A stretch of DNA of 64,000 bases from Mycolicibacterium stellerae (GTDB lineage Bacteria > Actinomycetota > Actinomycetes > Mycobacteriales > Mycobacteriaceae), in NCBI RefSeq assembly GCF_003719305.1, contig NZ_RARC01000022.1:39500-103499 (forward strand). Reading direction: 5' to 3'. Positions within the stretch are counted from its first letter, which is position 1. Every line of letters begins with the position of its first letter. Shown here one piece after another: positions 15,557 through 24,789 of the stretch. The position numbers and the translations under genes were made by a program. The notes under the pieces are model-generated. The model had not been told where the DNA came from and ran no database searches. It worked only from the letters and a program-made list of their open reading frames with translations.

Positions 15557-18349
15557 TCAGACCTGGTTGATGGCCGTGACAAACGCGGCTTGGTTGGCGG
15601 ACATTCCGCTGAGGATGGCCGTTAGTTGGGAGTTGATGTCGTTGCGCGCTTGTTGCGTCGCGGCGATCAGTTCAGCGTTTTGCTGTTCAAGAGCCATTTG
15701 GTGTTGGGCCTCTGCCTCTTCGTACTTCGCGCTGGCCGAGTTGTAGCCGGATTGCAAGCTCTGGCCAAATCCCGCGTAGGTGCCAAGGGAGCTGGCGCCA
15801 GGAGGGATCACGCTCGGGGGCACGGTCGGTGTCGACCGGTCGAGGGTGACGGTGACTTGGGTGGGATTCTCGTATTTGTCGACCGCATAAGCCGTCACCG
15901 TGACGGTCGAAGAGTAGGACGAACTGGTAGGTGCCGGGATGAAGAACTTGCCGCCCGAGTTTCCCGATTCGTCGAAGTAGTAATACGAACCGTCGATGCC
16001 CGTTCCGTATATCTTGATCGGATCATTGTCGGGGGCGCCGACGAAATAGATCTGCCCGCTGACGCTGTGGTCCGCGTTGACCGTGTACGAGACCTTCTGA
16101 TACACGGGCCCGTTCGCCGTCTGGGAAACTATTTGCGCCTGCGCCTCGGCGGAGGCGTTCAGTGCCGCCTGCAGATCGTCTTTCCTCTTGTCCACGTCGG
16201 CTTGTTGGGCTTTCAGTTTCGCGAACTGCTCGTCCATGACGAGATCGGGCGGAAGGCTCGTACCCTCTTGCCCAACAACCCGAGCCCCGTTCACTGCGGC
16301 CGTGAGTTCGATGGTTCCTGCCCCGCTATTCGCAGCGGCCGCTATCAGCTGCGCCTGAGCGTTGAGTCGCATCAGGTCCTCCGGTGACAAGGTGCTGCCG
16401 GGGTCGGTCGCGGCGTCCAGCGCCGTGAACGCGGCGAGTTGGGTGTCGTCGCTCTGTTGCGGGTGCGAAGCCAGGTATTGCTGCAGTGTCTCGCTGAACG
16501 CGGCTTGCGCCTCGGCAAGCGCCGCGGTGTCAGCCGCGATGGCGGCCTGCGCCGCGGTAAGTGCCTCCTGCGCGTTCGATGCGGTGATCTCAGCCGGCGT
16601 GATCGTGACGGTGACGTCTGTGGTGCTCGTACCGCCGTGGCCGTCGGCGGCGGTGACGGTGAAGGTGTCGGTGTAGGCGCCGCTGGCGAACGCGGCGATG
16701 AAGCGCTGGCCTGCATCGGGGGTGTAGGTGAACGCGCCGCCTGCGTCGACCACCACGCTGCCCTTACCGGTTTTCCCGGTACCGGAGTACGTCACCGCGT
16801 CCATATCGGTATCGGCGAATACCACTGTGCCGGTGACGGTTCCGTCAGAGTCGGTTGAGCGATCCTTGACCTCCACGAAGTTCGGGTCCGTGTTCTGGGG
16901 ATCGATGGTGACGGTGGCGGTCTTGGTCACCGTGCCGCCGTGCCCGTCGGTGATGGTGACGGTGAAGCTGTCGGTCTGTGGCGCCGTGGCGCCCGCAGCG
17001 GCGTGGCGGGCCTGCTCGCTGGGGGTGTAGACGATCGCGTAGGTGCCGGTGCTCGCGTCGACCAGTGTCGGCGTGCCCACGGTGCCTTTGGCGCCCGCGG
17101 GTTGGGTGATCGTCAAAGTGAGCGGATTGTGGTCGGCGTCGGTCGCCACCGCCGTCACCGTCACCTCGCCTGTGTCATCGGGTTCGTCGGCCGTGAGCGA
17201 CAGCTCGGGCGGAGTGTTCAGGGTGACGGTGACGGTGGTGGTTGCGGTGTGTCCGGCGTCGCCGAGTCGGCCGAAGCTCAGCGCGTTGATCAGGCCGGGC
17301 AGTCCGTGAATGTGGGGTGTCGTGGCGTCGGATGCGGTGACCGTCACGGTGTCGGTGCCCGTCGCTCCTGGTTTCGGCGTGTAGGTGAGGGTGTGGCCGT
17401 CGGCGTTGACCGCGACCGTGCCCTTGTCGCCGTTGGTGGTGGCGGTGTAGTTCAGCTTGTCGCCGTCGCCGTCGGTCTGGTTCAGGCTGATGGTGATCTT
17501 TCCCTCGGAATTCGGTTCGGAGACAGCTGATTTGATTTCGGGGGTCTGGTTGAAGAACTCCCTCCGCACGACGGCCAGCACGGCCCACATCACCGGGGAA
17601 TCTTGGGGTACGCCGGGCTTGGGCGAAGCCAACGACCCCAGCACGATGTTCGCCACGCTGGATATCGTCTTGACGATGGTGGCAGGCAACGCGTTGAACG
17701 CCGCGACTCCGGTGGCCGGCGCCGGTGCCACGAGCGCCGCCTGGCGTTGCGTGGCGGGAACGACGGATTCGACGACGGATGTGCGCGGCTCCACGAAAGG
17801 GGGCGTGCTCACGGCTTCGGCCTTCTGCGCGAACGACGTAATGGTGTGCTTGACGGCAGATTTCAGCTCCTGATGTGGTGTCGGCAGCATCGGTGGCGTC
17901 GACGTCTTGCTGGTCGCCAACGTCGTCGGCTCGGGTGCGGTGTCATTCGGTCGCGGCGCGAACACGTGTCTCGGCCGGGGCACGTTGGATCTGCTTTGCG
18001 TGAGGTTCGGTGCGACGGTGTCATCCCGAGACTCGTCACGTCCGACTAGGTTCGGCGATCCGAACTCGTGAATCCTCAACCGCGGCGGGCGGCGGGTTGT
18101 GGTCGTGGCGGCCGACGCCGGATCGGGCCCGGACGTCGGATCCGATTCGGTCGCTGAATCCTTGTCGGGCGTCGAATCGGAGGCGTTCGTTTCGTGATGC
18201 GAGTGGATTCTGTGCGGCTTCGTATCCGTGTCGCTGGGTGAGTCGGGGCGGGCCCACGCCGAGGACTGCGTGCTCGTGACCGCCATCCCGACTCCCAGCG
18301 CGACGGCCAGGGCGCCGACGCGACCGACAAACATGGCACCAGTCGTCAT
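15557..18349 (-). CDS. Large secreted protein with Ig/VCBS-type repeats and coiled-coil segments
   Basis: 930 residues from ATG at 18349, chosen because GGAGGACCCC lies just upstream; the frame is open to 18529 but without a better site. A signal peptide spans about residues 1-35. A Thr/Pro/Ser-rich linker follows to about residue 265. Three Ig-like repeats of the VCBS/cadherin-like type then begin near residues 266, 378 and 486, each with a TYTP strand and a DSFTVTITDGHGG-like end. An Ala/Gln-rich helical segment (about 583-740), a further beta domain (746-830) and a C-terminal coiled coil complete it. No LPxTG or late membrane anchor is seen. Adhesion or envelope attachment is plausible; function unknown. 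Divergent from a LuxR-type regulator. Confidence 0.85.
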   Translation of the reverse strand: MTTGAMFVGRVGALAVALGVGMAVTSTQSSAWARPDSPSDTDTKPHRIHSHHETNASDSTPDKDSATESDPTSGPDPASAATTTTRRPPRLRIHEFGSPNLVGRDESRDDTVAPNLTQSRSNVPRPRHVFAPRPNDTAPEPTTLATSKTSTPPMLPTPHQELKSAVKHTITSFAQKAEAVSTPPFVEPRTSVVESVVPATQRQAALVAPAPATGVAAFNALPATIVKTISSVANIVLGSLASPKPGVPQDSPVMWAVLAVVRREFFNQTPEIKSAVSEPNSEGKITISLNQTDGDGDKLNYTATTNGDKGTVAVNADGHTLTYTPKPGATGTDTVTVTASDATTPHIHGLPGLINALSFGRLGDAGHTATTTVTVTLNTPPELSLTADEPDDTGEVTVTAVATDADHNPLTLTITQPAGAKGTVGTPTLVDASTGTYAIVYTPSEQARHAAAGATAPQTDSFTVTITDGHGGTVTKTATVTIDPQNTDPNFVEVKDRSTDSDGTVTGTVVFADTDMDAVTYSGTGKTGKGSVVVDAGGAFTYTPDAGQRFIAAFASGAYTDTFTVTAADGHGGTSTTDVTVTITPAEITASNAQEALTAAQAAIAADTAALAEAQAAFSETLQQYLASHPQQSDDTQLAAFTALDAATDPGSTLSPEDLMRLNAQAQLIAAAANSGAGTIELTAAVNGARVVGQEGTSLPPDLVMDEQFAKLKAQQADVDKRKDDLQAALNASAEAQAQIVSQTANGPVYQKVSYTVNADHSVSGQIYFVGAPDNDPIKIYGTGIDGSYYYFDESGNSGGKFFIPAPTSSSYSSTVTVTAYAVDKYENPTQVTVTLDRSTPTVPPSVIPPGASSLGTYAGFGQSLQSGYNSASAKYEEAEAQHQMALEQQNAELIAATQQARNDINSQLTAILSGMSANQAAFVTAINQV

Positions 18350-18456
18350 CGGGGTCCTCCTCACCGCACCGAAGAGGCAGGCCCGACGCCAGCGAAGACC
18401 CTCCATGCGCTTGACCACTGATGGTGCGCGCGGCAGCCCGTAGTACGTTCCGGTGT

Positions 18457-18502
18457 GAACTACTGCAATTTTCGCGGCCGTCAGCGCAGAACTACTGCAT
18501 TT
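18457..18502. promoter_or_regulatory. Direct repeat pair in divergent promoter
   Basis: GAACTACTGCAATTT at 18457-18471 recurs as GAACTACTGCATTT at 18489-18502, 32 bases apart (about three helical turns). The second copy ends 15 bases before the GTG of the LuxR-type gene. Spacing on one face of the helix suggests a tandem binding site for an activator of one or both divergent genes. Confidence 0.4.
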
Positions 18503-18517
18503 GGCTAATATTCTCGC

Positions 18518-21127
18518 GTGCTCGAACACTGGCCGATGACCGGCCGGGATTCAGAGATCGGCGAGGTCAGCCACTTGATCGCCGACGATGCCGCGCGCGG
18601 CGTTGCACTGTCGGGCAAGCCCGGCGTCGGCAAGTCGCGGTTGGCGCGCGAAACGCTGCGGGCGGCGGCAGATGCCGGATGGGACGTCCGCAGCGTGGCT
18701 GCCACCGCCACGAGCCGAGCAATCCCGCTGGGAGCGTTCGCGCAATGGACCGACGATGTGCACGGCGAGCCCTTCGTATTGGTACGCAGGGTCGTCGAGG
18801 CCCTGACGGCCGGAACACGGCCCGAACGGCTGGTTGTCTTCGTCGATGACGGTCACCTGCTCGACGATTTGTCGGCGCTGGTCGTGCACCAGATCGTGCA
18901 CTCGCGGGCCGCGGCCCTCATCGTCACAATCCGCACGGGCGAGTCGGCCCCGGCCGCGGTGACGGCGTTGTGGAAGGACGGCCTGCTGAGCAGACGCGAG
19001 GTCGAGCCGCTGTCCCGTGACCAGATCGATGACTTGTTGGCGGCAGCGTTCGGAGGGCCGCCGGATCCGCAGTCCGGGGAAAGGCTGTGGCGCCTCACGT
19101 GTGGAAACGTGCTGTTCCTGCGTCAGCTCGTCGAGCAGGAGTACAGGGCCGGTCGGCTGATCGTTGAGGATGGCCTGCTGGGCTGGCATGGCAGCGGACC
19201 ACTCTCGGGTTCGTTGGCTGAGCTGGTGGACACCCAGATCGGGGCTGTTCCCGGTGATGTGCGCGATGTGGTCGATCTCGTCGCCGTCGCTGAACCGCTC
19301 GATTGGCATTGCTTGAGGCTGCTTGCCGACCCGACTGCGATCGAAGCGGCCGAACAGCGCGAACTCATTCGGACGGTGGAGGACGAAGTCTTCATCGGTC
19401 ACCCGATGTACGCGGAGGTCCGCGTGAACCGCTGTGGTCCTTCGCGACTGCGGCGGCTCCGCGGTCAGATCGCCACCGCGATGAAGGAGGGCGGTAGTCC
19501 CGCAGCTGTCATGAAGCGGGGGATGCTGTGGCTGGAGTCCGATCTTCCGCCCGACCCGGATGTGCTGTTCGCCGCAGCGACGGCGGCCAGCTCGCTGCTG
19601 GACTTCGTAACGGCCGAGCGGCTTTACACCGCTGCGGCCGCAACCGGCGTCGGCGCGCAGGCGCGAATACCTCTCGCCTACACGCTCTTCATGATGCAGA
19701 AAGGAGAACTCGCCCTCGAAGTCCTCGATGGCATGGAGAACGACGCGACGCAGACTGCATTCGTCAACGACGCGGTGATGCGTGCTGTCAATCTTCTGTG
19801 GGCGAAGCGTTCACCGGAGCAGTCGTGGCGTGCCATCGACGAGGCGCTGGTCGGCGCTTCGGGTGTACGTCGGCAGCAGCTGCTGGTGTTCCGCGCGAAC
19901 CAACTCGCGCTGGCCGCACGGCCCGTCGAAGTCCTGGAAACGCTGGTCGACGTCGACTATGGAGACCTCGACTACTACGGGGCGACAATGGGTCTCAGCG
20001 CCGAGGCCATGGCCTACGGCGAGCTCGGGCAAACCGATCGCGCCGTGGTGAAGGCGATCGAGTCCGGCCGCTCGCTCACCCGCAGCGACCAGGGCGAGTA
20101 CCTCCGCCAGCCGTTGGCCGAGTTCCACACGTTCGCCCTCGCGGCGGCGGGACGAATCAAAGAAGCGATGTATGTCGCTGAACGGCATCTCCGGGATCAT
20201 CGGGAGCCGATGCCCGTACAAGTGCTGGCATCGGAAATCCTCGGCATGGCGAAGTTGGCCGCAGGCGACCTCGGCGCCGCGCTGCGTCTGCTTCCGCTTG
20301 GATTGGATACCGATATCGTCGGCGACGAGGTGGCCAACAGCTTCCACGTGGCGAACAGCTTTCACCGGTTCCATCTGCTGCGCGCCCAGGCATTGGCCCG
20401 GTCCGGCGATGTCGATGCCGCCCGCGATGCGCTGGAAAGGGCTCGCACGCTACGGCATCCAGCTTACGTCTTCGTCACGTCCACCGAGATGCTGGCCGAG
20501 GCGTGGTTGGCCGCGTGCTGCGGGCGGCTCACGGAGGCACGCCGGGTGGCGCGGGATGCCGCCGAGTTCGCCAGAGAGCACGACCAATTCGCCCGTGAGG
20601 TGTGGTGCCTACAGACCGCGGTGCAATTCGACGACGTCGAAGCCGGCGGGCGACTTGCCGAGTTGGCCGCACTCGTCGAAGGTCCGCGTGCCGTGGTCGC
20701 GGCACGTCACGCGGCGGCGCTGAGTACCGACGACGCCGTCGAACTCGACGCGGTGTCAGCCGAATTCGAGACGATCGGCGATCTTCTCGCCGCGGCGGAC
20801 ACTGCAGGGCAGGCTGCGACGTCGCACCGTCGGGCAGGCCGTGCGGGCAGCGCGATGACTGCCGCCGCGCGGGTACGACGCCTGGCGCACATGTGTGGCG
20901 GAGCGACGAGCCCGGCGATCGAAGCCGCCGCCTTCGTCCCGCCGTTCACCAACCGGGAGCGCGAGATTGCGGTGCTGGTCGCCCGGGGGCTGTCGAATCG
21001 CGAGATCGCCGAAGCGGTGTCGCTGTCCGTGCGGACCGTCGAAAGCCACATCTATCGGGCAAGTACCAAGGCCGGAGTCGCCGGACGTTCCGCGCTGGCC
21101 GATCTGATGCGGAACTCGGACAACTAG
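18518..21127 (+). CDS. Large ATP-binding LuxR-family (LAL/MalT-like) transcriptional regulator
   Basis: 869 residues from a GTG. The N-terminal AAA-type module has Walker A in LSGKPGVGKSRL (near residues 31-42) and Walker B in RLVVFVDDGHLL (near 108-119). A long helical, TPR-like middle follows (about 330-790). The C-terminal LuxR HTH is PFTNREREIAVLVARGLSNR...SVRTVESHIYRA (about 808-865). Such proteins integrate ATP and ligand binding before activating transcription. Its 3' end overlaps the convergent mimR gene by 4 bases. The adjacent secreted repeat protein is the most obvious target; a role in the mim cluster cannot be excluded. Confidence 0.92.
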   Translation: MLEHWPMTGRDSEIGEVSHLIADDAARGVALSGKPGVGKSRLARETLRAAADAGWDVRSVAATATSRAIPLGAFAQWTDDVHGEPFVLVRRVVEALTAGTRPERLVVFVDDGHLLDDLSALVVHQIVHSRAAALIVTIRTGESAPAAVTALWKDGLLSRREVEPLSRDQIDDLLAAAFGGPPDPQSGERLWRLTCGNVLFLRQLVEQEYRAGRLIVEDGLLGWHGSGPLSGSLAELVDTQIGAVPGDVRDVVDLVAVAEPLDWHCLRLLADPTAIEAAEQRELIRTVEDEVFIGHPMYAEVRVNRCGPSRLRRLRGQIATAMKEGGSPAAVMKRGMLWLESDLPPDPDVLFAAATAASSLLDFVTAERLYTAAAATGVGAQARIPLAYTLFMMQKGELALEVLDGMENDATQTAFVNDAVMRAVNLLWAKRSPEQSWRAIDEALVGASGVRRQQLLVFRANQLALAARPVEVLETLVDVDYGDLDYYGATMGLSAEAMAYGELGQTDRAVVKAIESGRSLTRSDQGEYLRQPLAEFHTFALAAAGRIKEAMYVAERHLRDHREPMPVQVLASEILGMAKLAAGDLGAALRLLPLGLDTDIVGDEVANSFHVANSFHRFHLLRAQALARSGDVDAARDALERARTLRHPAYVFVTSTEMLAEAWLAACCGRLTEARRVARDAAEFAREHDQFAREVWCLQTAVQFDDVEAGGRLAELAALVEGPRAVVAARHAAALSTDDAVELDAVSAEFETIGDLLAAADTAGQAATSHRRAGRAGSAMTAAARVRRLAHMCGGATSPAIEAAAFVPPFTNREREIAVLVARGLSNREIAEAVSLSVRTVESHIYRASTKAGVAGRSALADLMRNSDN

Positions 21128-22875
21128 GCGATGCCGAAGTCCTTGATCTTTCGGTAGATCGTGGCGCGAGACATCCCGAGGGCCTCTGCGGCGTCGGCCT
21201 TGCTGCCGTCGTTCTCCGAGAGGCTGCGGACGATGGCATCGCGCTCCATGGCTTCGAGACGGGTGAGCTTGCGTCGGGTCAGCGAGTGGCACTCGGCGGG
21301 AAGCTTTTCAACGCCGATGATCCCTGAACGCTGTCGGGAAACGGTTTCCGCCAAGATGTTTCGCAGCTGCGCAACATTTCCGGGCCACGGCAACTTGCTC
21401 AGCTGACGCATCGCTTCGCGGTCCATCCGCACCTCGTCGCGCGTCAACTCGTTGAGCAACATGGGGACGAGCTCTTCCAGATCCTCGATCCTGTGCCGCA
21501 AGGCGGGGACCGTCACGGTATGGGTGAAGAAGGGAAGGACGAGCATGTCCACCAACGGTGAGCTTCTCTCGGTGCTCGTAGTCGCCGCTATCCAGCCGCG
21601 GCCGGCCCGAGTCTGTAACACCGCCGCCAGCGGCTCGAGCGCGTCGTCGGCGAGCTCATCGACGTTGGCGACGATGACGGCGAAGTCGGCGGAGTCCGTC
21701 TCTGCTTCGAACTCTGCGACGAAGTCGTCTGCAGTTTCAAACGATTCGGCACGCAATATCCGGATGGTGCGCTCCGGGGTGACGAATTGTGCGACGGCCT
21801 GGCCAAGCCGCGTCCTTCCCGACCCGCGTTCGCCTTCGATCACCACCCATTCGCGGTCGCGGTAGCAGCGTTCCACTTGCTGGGAGCTGCGCCGAAATGA
21901 GCTGCTCCGGCCGGCCAGCCGTGGGATGGGCTGACGCCCGCGGGCCGGAGCGCTTTCGGTGATGTGCAACGACACATGGAACACCACGCTGTCACTGCGG
22001 ACACCGACGGCAATACGTTGCGCGGCCGATATCTTCACCGACGCACCGCTGGGCAAGCTGGCTACCGTCGTCGTGGTGAATGAGGTGCGCGTCATCTCTG
22101 CGGCGTGATCCAGCAATGCCGTCTGGTCGGCGGCATTGAGGGCCTGCCGGAGATAGGGATTCATCAGGACCACGTCGCCACCGATCGCGAGCACCCCGGC
22201 GGGGTAGCGACGGCTCTGCTTGAGGTAGGCGTCGAGCAGTGCGGTTTCAGTCTCGTTGTTCATCGCGCGCATACGGTCTTCGATTTGACTGCCTGCGCTC
22301 TTGGCGAGGACGAAGAGCAGCGGATCGGCCTGCTTGGCCCAGCACGTCAGGTCGATTACGCCGACAACTCGCCGGGTGACCGGTTCCCGGATGGGTGAGC
22401 CGGCGCACGCGAGCCTGCCAAGGGTTCCGACGTAGTGCTCGCTGCCCTGGATGAACACTGGCTGACCGGTCTCAAGAGCGGTACCGATGCCGTTCGTGCC
22501 CGCGAACTCCTCCGCGTAGCTGTAGCCCCGAGCGAGGCGGACGTTGTCGAGCGTCCGCGAGATTTTGGAATCGGCCGCGATCCGGTCGAGGACCACACCG
22601 TCGGCAGAGGTGAGCACAACGCTCACCGCCTGCGCGGACAGGTCCTCGGCGATCCGGCGCAGAACCGGTGCGGCGGCGTGGGTGAGGGGCGTGTCGGTGT
22701 CCGGCTCACGCACAAAGGGCAGCTCGACGCGGTCCGGATGGACCTGCAGGTCGCGGGATCGGCGCCACGAATTCAGAACGCCAGGTGCGACCGCATCGGC
22801 CCTCAGGGCGCCTGCCGTCAAGAATTGCTCTCTGGCGCGACGGGCCCCGACGGCTGTGTCGGCATCTTTGACCAT
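21124..22875 (-). CDS. mimR: MimR-type activator (AcoR/NtrC-like) of the monooxygenase cluster
   Basis: 583 residues from ATG at 22875, which has GAGG about 10 bases upstream; earlier starts up to 22923 are open. The N-terminal half is the AcoR-type GAF sensor region (SYAEEFAGTNGIGTALETGQPVF). The central AAA+ region is degenerate: Walker A reads IEGERGSGRTRLG, Walker B reads FAVIVANVDEL, and the GAFTGA loop that contacts sigma-54 is absent. The C-terminus has a Fis-type HTH (KADAAEALGMSRATIYRKIK). In M. smegmatis the regulator beside mimABCD is MimR, needed for acetone-responsive expression (published, recalled). Actinobacteria lack sigma-54, so it presumably works with a sigma-70-type polymerase. 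Confidence 0.9.
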   Translation of the reverse strand: MVKDADTAVGARRAREQFLTAGALRADAVAPGVLNSWRRSRDLQVHPDRVELPFVREPDTDTPLTHAAAPVLRRIAEDLSAQAVSVVLTSADGVVLDRIAADSKISRTLDNVRLARGYSYAEEFAGTNGIGTALETGQPVFIQGSEHYVGTLGRLACAGSPIREPVTRRVVGVIDLTCWAKQADPLLFVLAKSAGSQIEDRMRAMNNETETALLDAYLKQSRRYPAGVLAIGGDVVLMNPYLRQALNAADQTALLDHAAEMTRTSFTTTTVASLPSGASVKISAAQRIAVGVRSDSVVFHVSLHITESAPARGRQPIPRLAGRSSSFRRSSQQVERCYRDREWVVIEGERGSGRTRLGQAVAQFVTPERTIRILRAESFETADDFVAEFEAETDSADFAVIVANVDELADDALEPLAAVLQTRAGRGWIAATTSTERSSPLVDMLVLPFFTHTVTVPALRHRIEDLEELVPMLLNELTRDEVRMDREAMRQLSKLPWPGNVAQLRNILAETVSRQRSGIIGVEKLPAECHSLTRRKLTRLEAMERDAIVRSLSENDGSKADAAEALGMSRATIYRKIKDFGIA

Positions 22876-22938
22876 GGTGGCTGTACCTCGGTCCATAAAG
22901 GCTGCAACCCGCAGCATAAGCATGTGTGCCGACCGCGC

Positions 22939-22955
22939 CGTCTCAATTTGAGAAT
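22939..22955. promoter_or_regulatory. Palindromic site 1 upstream of mimA
   Basis: CGTCTCA-ATT-TGAGAAT: TCTCAA and TTGAGA form a perfect 6-base inverted repeat around one central base. The pattern CGTCTCA-N3-TGAGA is shared with the site at 23007-23023. Lies about 155 bases before the mimA start and is a candidate MimR activator site (inference). Confidence 0.6.
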
Positions 22956-23006
22956 CCCGGCCGCCTCATACAGACGTTCGTTCGAACTCTACTGCGGTGT
23001 GACGCT

Positions 23007-23023
23007 CGTCTCAGACTGAGACG
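23007..23023. promoter_or_regulatory. Palindromic site 2 upstream of mimA
   Basis: CGTCTCAGACTGAGACG: perfect 8-base arms around one base. Centre-to-centre distance to site 1 is 68 bases. It ends 87 bases before the mimA TTG start. Two copies of one palindrome in a region known to be regulated by MimR make these the leading MimR site candidates. Confidence 0.65.
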
Positions 23024-23110
23024 CCTGTGCGCCACGCCACACGGTTACATCGGTCACGCATCGTCCCCGAGCCCGGCGGATGAGTGGCCCATCAATTCAG
23101 GAGGCTCACC

Positions 23111-24739
23111 TTGAGCAGACAAAGCCTGACCAAGGCGCACGCGAAGATCAGCGAACTGACCTGGGAACCGACGTTTGCCACCCCGGCAACCCGGTTCGGC
23201 ACCGACTACACCTTCGAAAAGGCACCCAAGAAGGACCCGCTGAAGCAGATCATGCGGTCCTACTTCCCGATGGAGGAAGAGAAGGACAACCGCGTCTACG
23301 GAGCCATGGACGGCGCGATCCGCGGCAACATGTTCCGCCAGGTGCAGCAGCGCTGGCTCGAATGGCAAAAGCTGTTCCTATCGATCATCCCGTTCCCCGA
23401 AATCTCGGCGGCCAGGGCAATGCCGATGGCCATCGACGCGGTCCCCAACCCCGAGATCCACAACGGGCTCGCCGTTCAGATGATCGACGAGGTTCGTCAC
23501 TCGACGATTCAGATGAACCTCAAGAAGCTGTACATGAACAACTACATCGACCCGGCCGGCTTCGACATGACGGAGAAGGCCTTCGCGAACAACTACGCGG
23601 GCACCATCGGCCGTCAGTTCGGCGAGGGGTTCATCACCGGCGATGCCATCACCGCAGCGAACATCTATCTGACCGTAGTCGCCGAAACCGCGTTCACCAA
23701 CACTCTTTTCGTGGCCATGCCCGATGAGGCCGCGGCTAACGGCGACTACCTGCTGCCAACTGTTTTCCACTCGGTGCAGTCCGACGAGTCTCGCCATATC
23801 TCCAACGGGTACTCGATCTTGCTGATGGCACTGGCCGACGAACGGAACCGGCCGCTGCTGGAACGTGATCTGCGGTACGCGTGGTGGAACAACCACTGCG
23901 TAGTCGATGCCGCGATCGGCACCTTCATCGAGTACGGCACCAAGGACCGCCGCAAAGACCGCGAGAGCTACGCCGAAATGTGGCGGCGGTGGATTTACGA
24001 CGACTACTACCGCAGTTACCTTCTGCCGCTGGAGAAGTACGGCCTCACCATCCCGCACGACCTGGTCGAGGAAGCGTGGAAGCGCATCACCGAGAAGGGC
24101 TACGTGCACGAAGTCGCCCGCTTCTTTGCCACCGGCTGGCCTGTCAACTACTGGCGCATCGACACCATGACCGATACCGACTTCGAATGGTTCGAAAACA
24201 AGTACCCGGGCTGGTACTCCAAGTACGGCAAGTGGTGGGAGGAATACAACCGCTTGGCATACCCGGGCCGCAACAAGCCCATCGCCTTCGAAGAGGTCGG
24301 GTATCAGTACCCGCACCGCTGCTGGACGTGCATGGTGCCCGCACTGATCCGTGAGGACATGGTTGTCGACAAGGTCGACGGGCAGTGGCGGACCTACTGC
24401 TCCGAGACTTGCCACTGGACCGACGCGGTCGCCTTCCGCGGCGAGTACGAGGGCCGGCAGACCCCGAACATGGGCCGTCTCACCGGTTTTCGCGAATGGG
24501 AAACGCTGCATCACGGCAAGGACCTCGCCGACATCGTCAGCGACCTCGGTTATGTCCGCGACGACGGCAAGACACTCGTCGGGCAGCCGCACCTTGACCT
24601 GGATCCGTCGAAGATGTGGACTCTCGCCGACGTCCGCGGCAACACGTTCAACAGCCCGAATGTGCTGCTGAACCAGATGAGCGACGAGGAGCGCGACGCG
24701 CACGTCGCCGCGTATCGCGCCGGCGGCGTCCCCGTCTAA
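23111..24739 (+). CDS. mimA: Binuclear iron monooxygenase, large hydroxylase subunit
   Basis: 542 residues from TTG at 23111, six bases after AGGAGG (23099-23104); an ATG at 23084 has no such site. It carries the diiron ligands Glu97, Glu127/His130 (DEVRH), Glu192 (VAETAF) and Glu226/His229 (DESRH). Their spacing equals that of soluble methane monooxygenase (114, 144, 147, 209, 243, 246). MimA is the catalytic subunit that inserts one oxygen atom into propane, acetone or phenol-type substrates in mycobacteria (published for M. smegmatis). It works with MimC, the reductase MimB and the coupling protein MimD. A Cys-rich segment (HRCWTCM, YCSETCHWT) near residues 395-435 is typical of the group. 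Confidence 0.97.
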   Translation: MSRQSLTKAHAKISELTWEPTFATPATRFGTDYTFEKAPKKDPLKQIMRSYFPMEEEKDNRVYGAMDGAIRGNMFRQVQQRWLEWQKLFLSIIPFPEISAARAMPMAIDAVPNPEIHNGLAVQMIDEVRHSTIQMNLKKLYMNNYIDPAGFDMTEKAFANNYAGTIGRQFGEGFITGDAITAANIYLTVVAETAFTNTLFVAMPDEAAANGDYLLPTVFHSVQSDESRHISNGYSILLMALADERNRPLLERDLRYAWWNNHCVVDAAIGTFIEYGTKDRRKDRESYAEMWRRWIYDDYYRSYLLPLEKYGLTIPHDLVEEAWKRITEKGYVHEVARFFATGWPVNYWRIDTMTDTDFEWFENKYPGWYSKYGKWWEEYNRLAYPGRNKPIAFEEVGYQYPHRCWTCMVPALIREDMVVDKVDGQWRTYCSETCHWTDAVAFRGEYEGRQTPNMGRLTGFREWETLHHGKDLADIVSDLGYVRDDGKTLVGQPHLDLDPSKMWTLADVRGNTFNSPNVLLNQMSDEERDAHVAAYRAGGVPV

Positions 24740-24746
24740 GTACCGG

Positions 24747-24789
24747 CGGCGGGCGGCATTAGCGCAACCGCGGTGTCGCCCGCCGTTTT
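24747..24789 (+). terminator. GC-rich stem plus T run between mimA and mimB
   Basis: CGGCGGGCG at 24747-24755 pairs perfectly with CGCCCGCCG at 24777-24785 and is followed at once by TTTT (24786-24789). This is the form of an intrinsic terminator, 8 bases after the mimA stop and 37 before mimB. Because mimB-D must be co-expressed, it would act as a partial terminator or mRNA-stability element. Confidence 0.55.
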
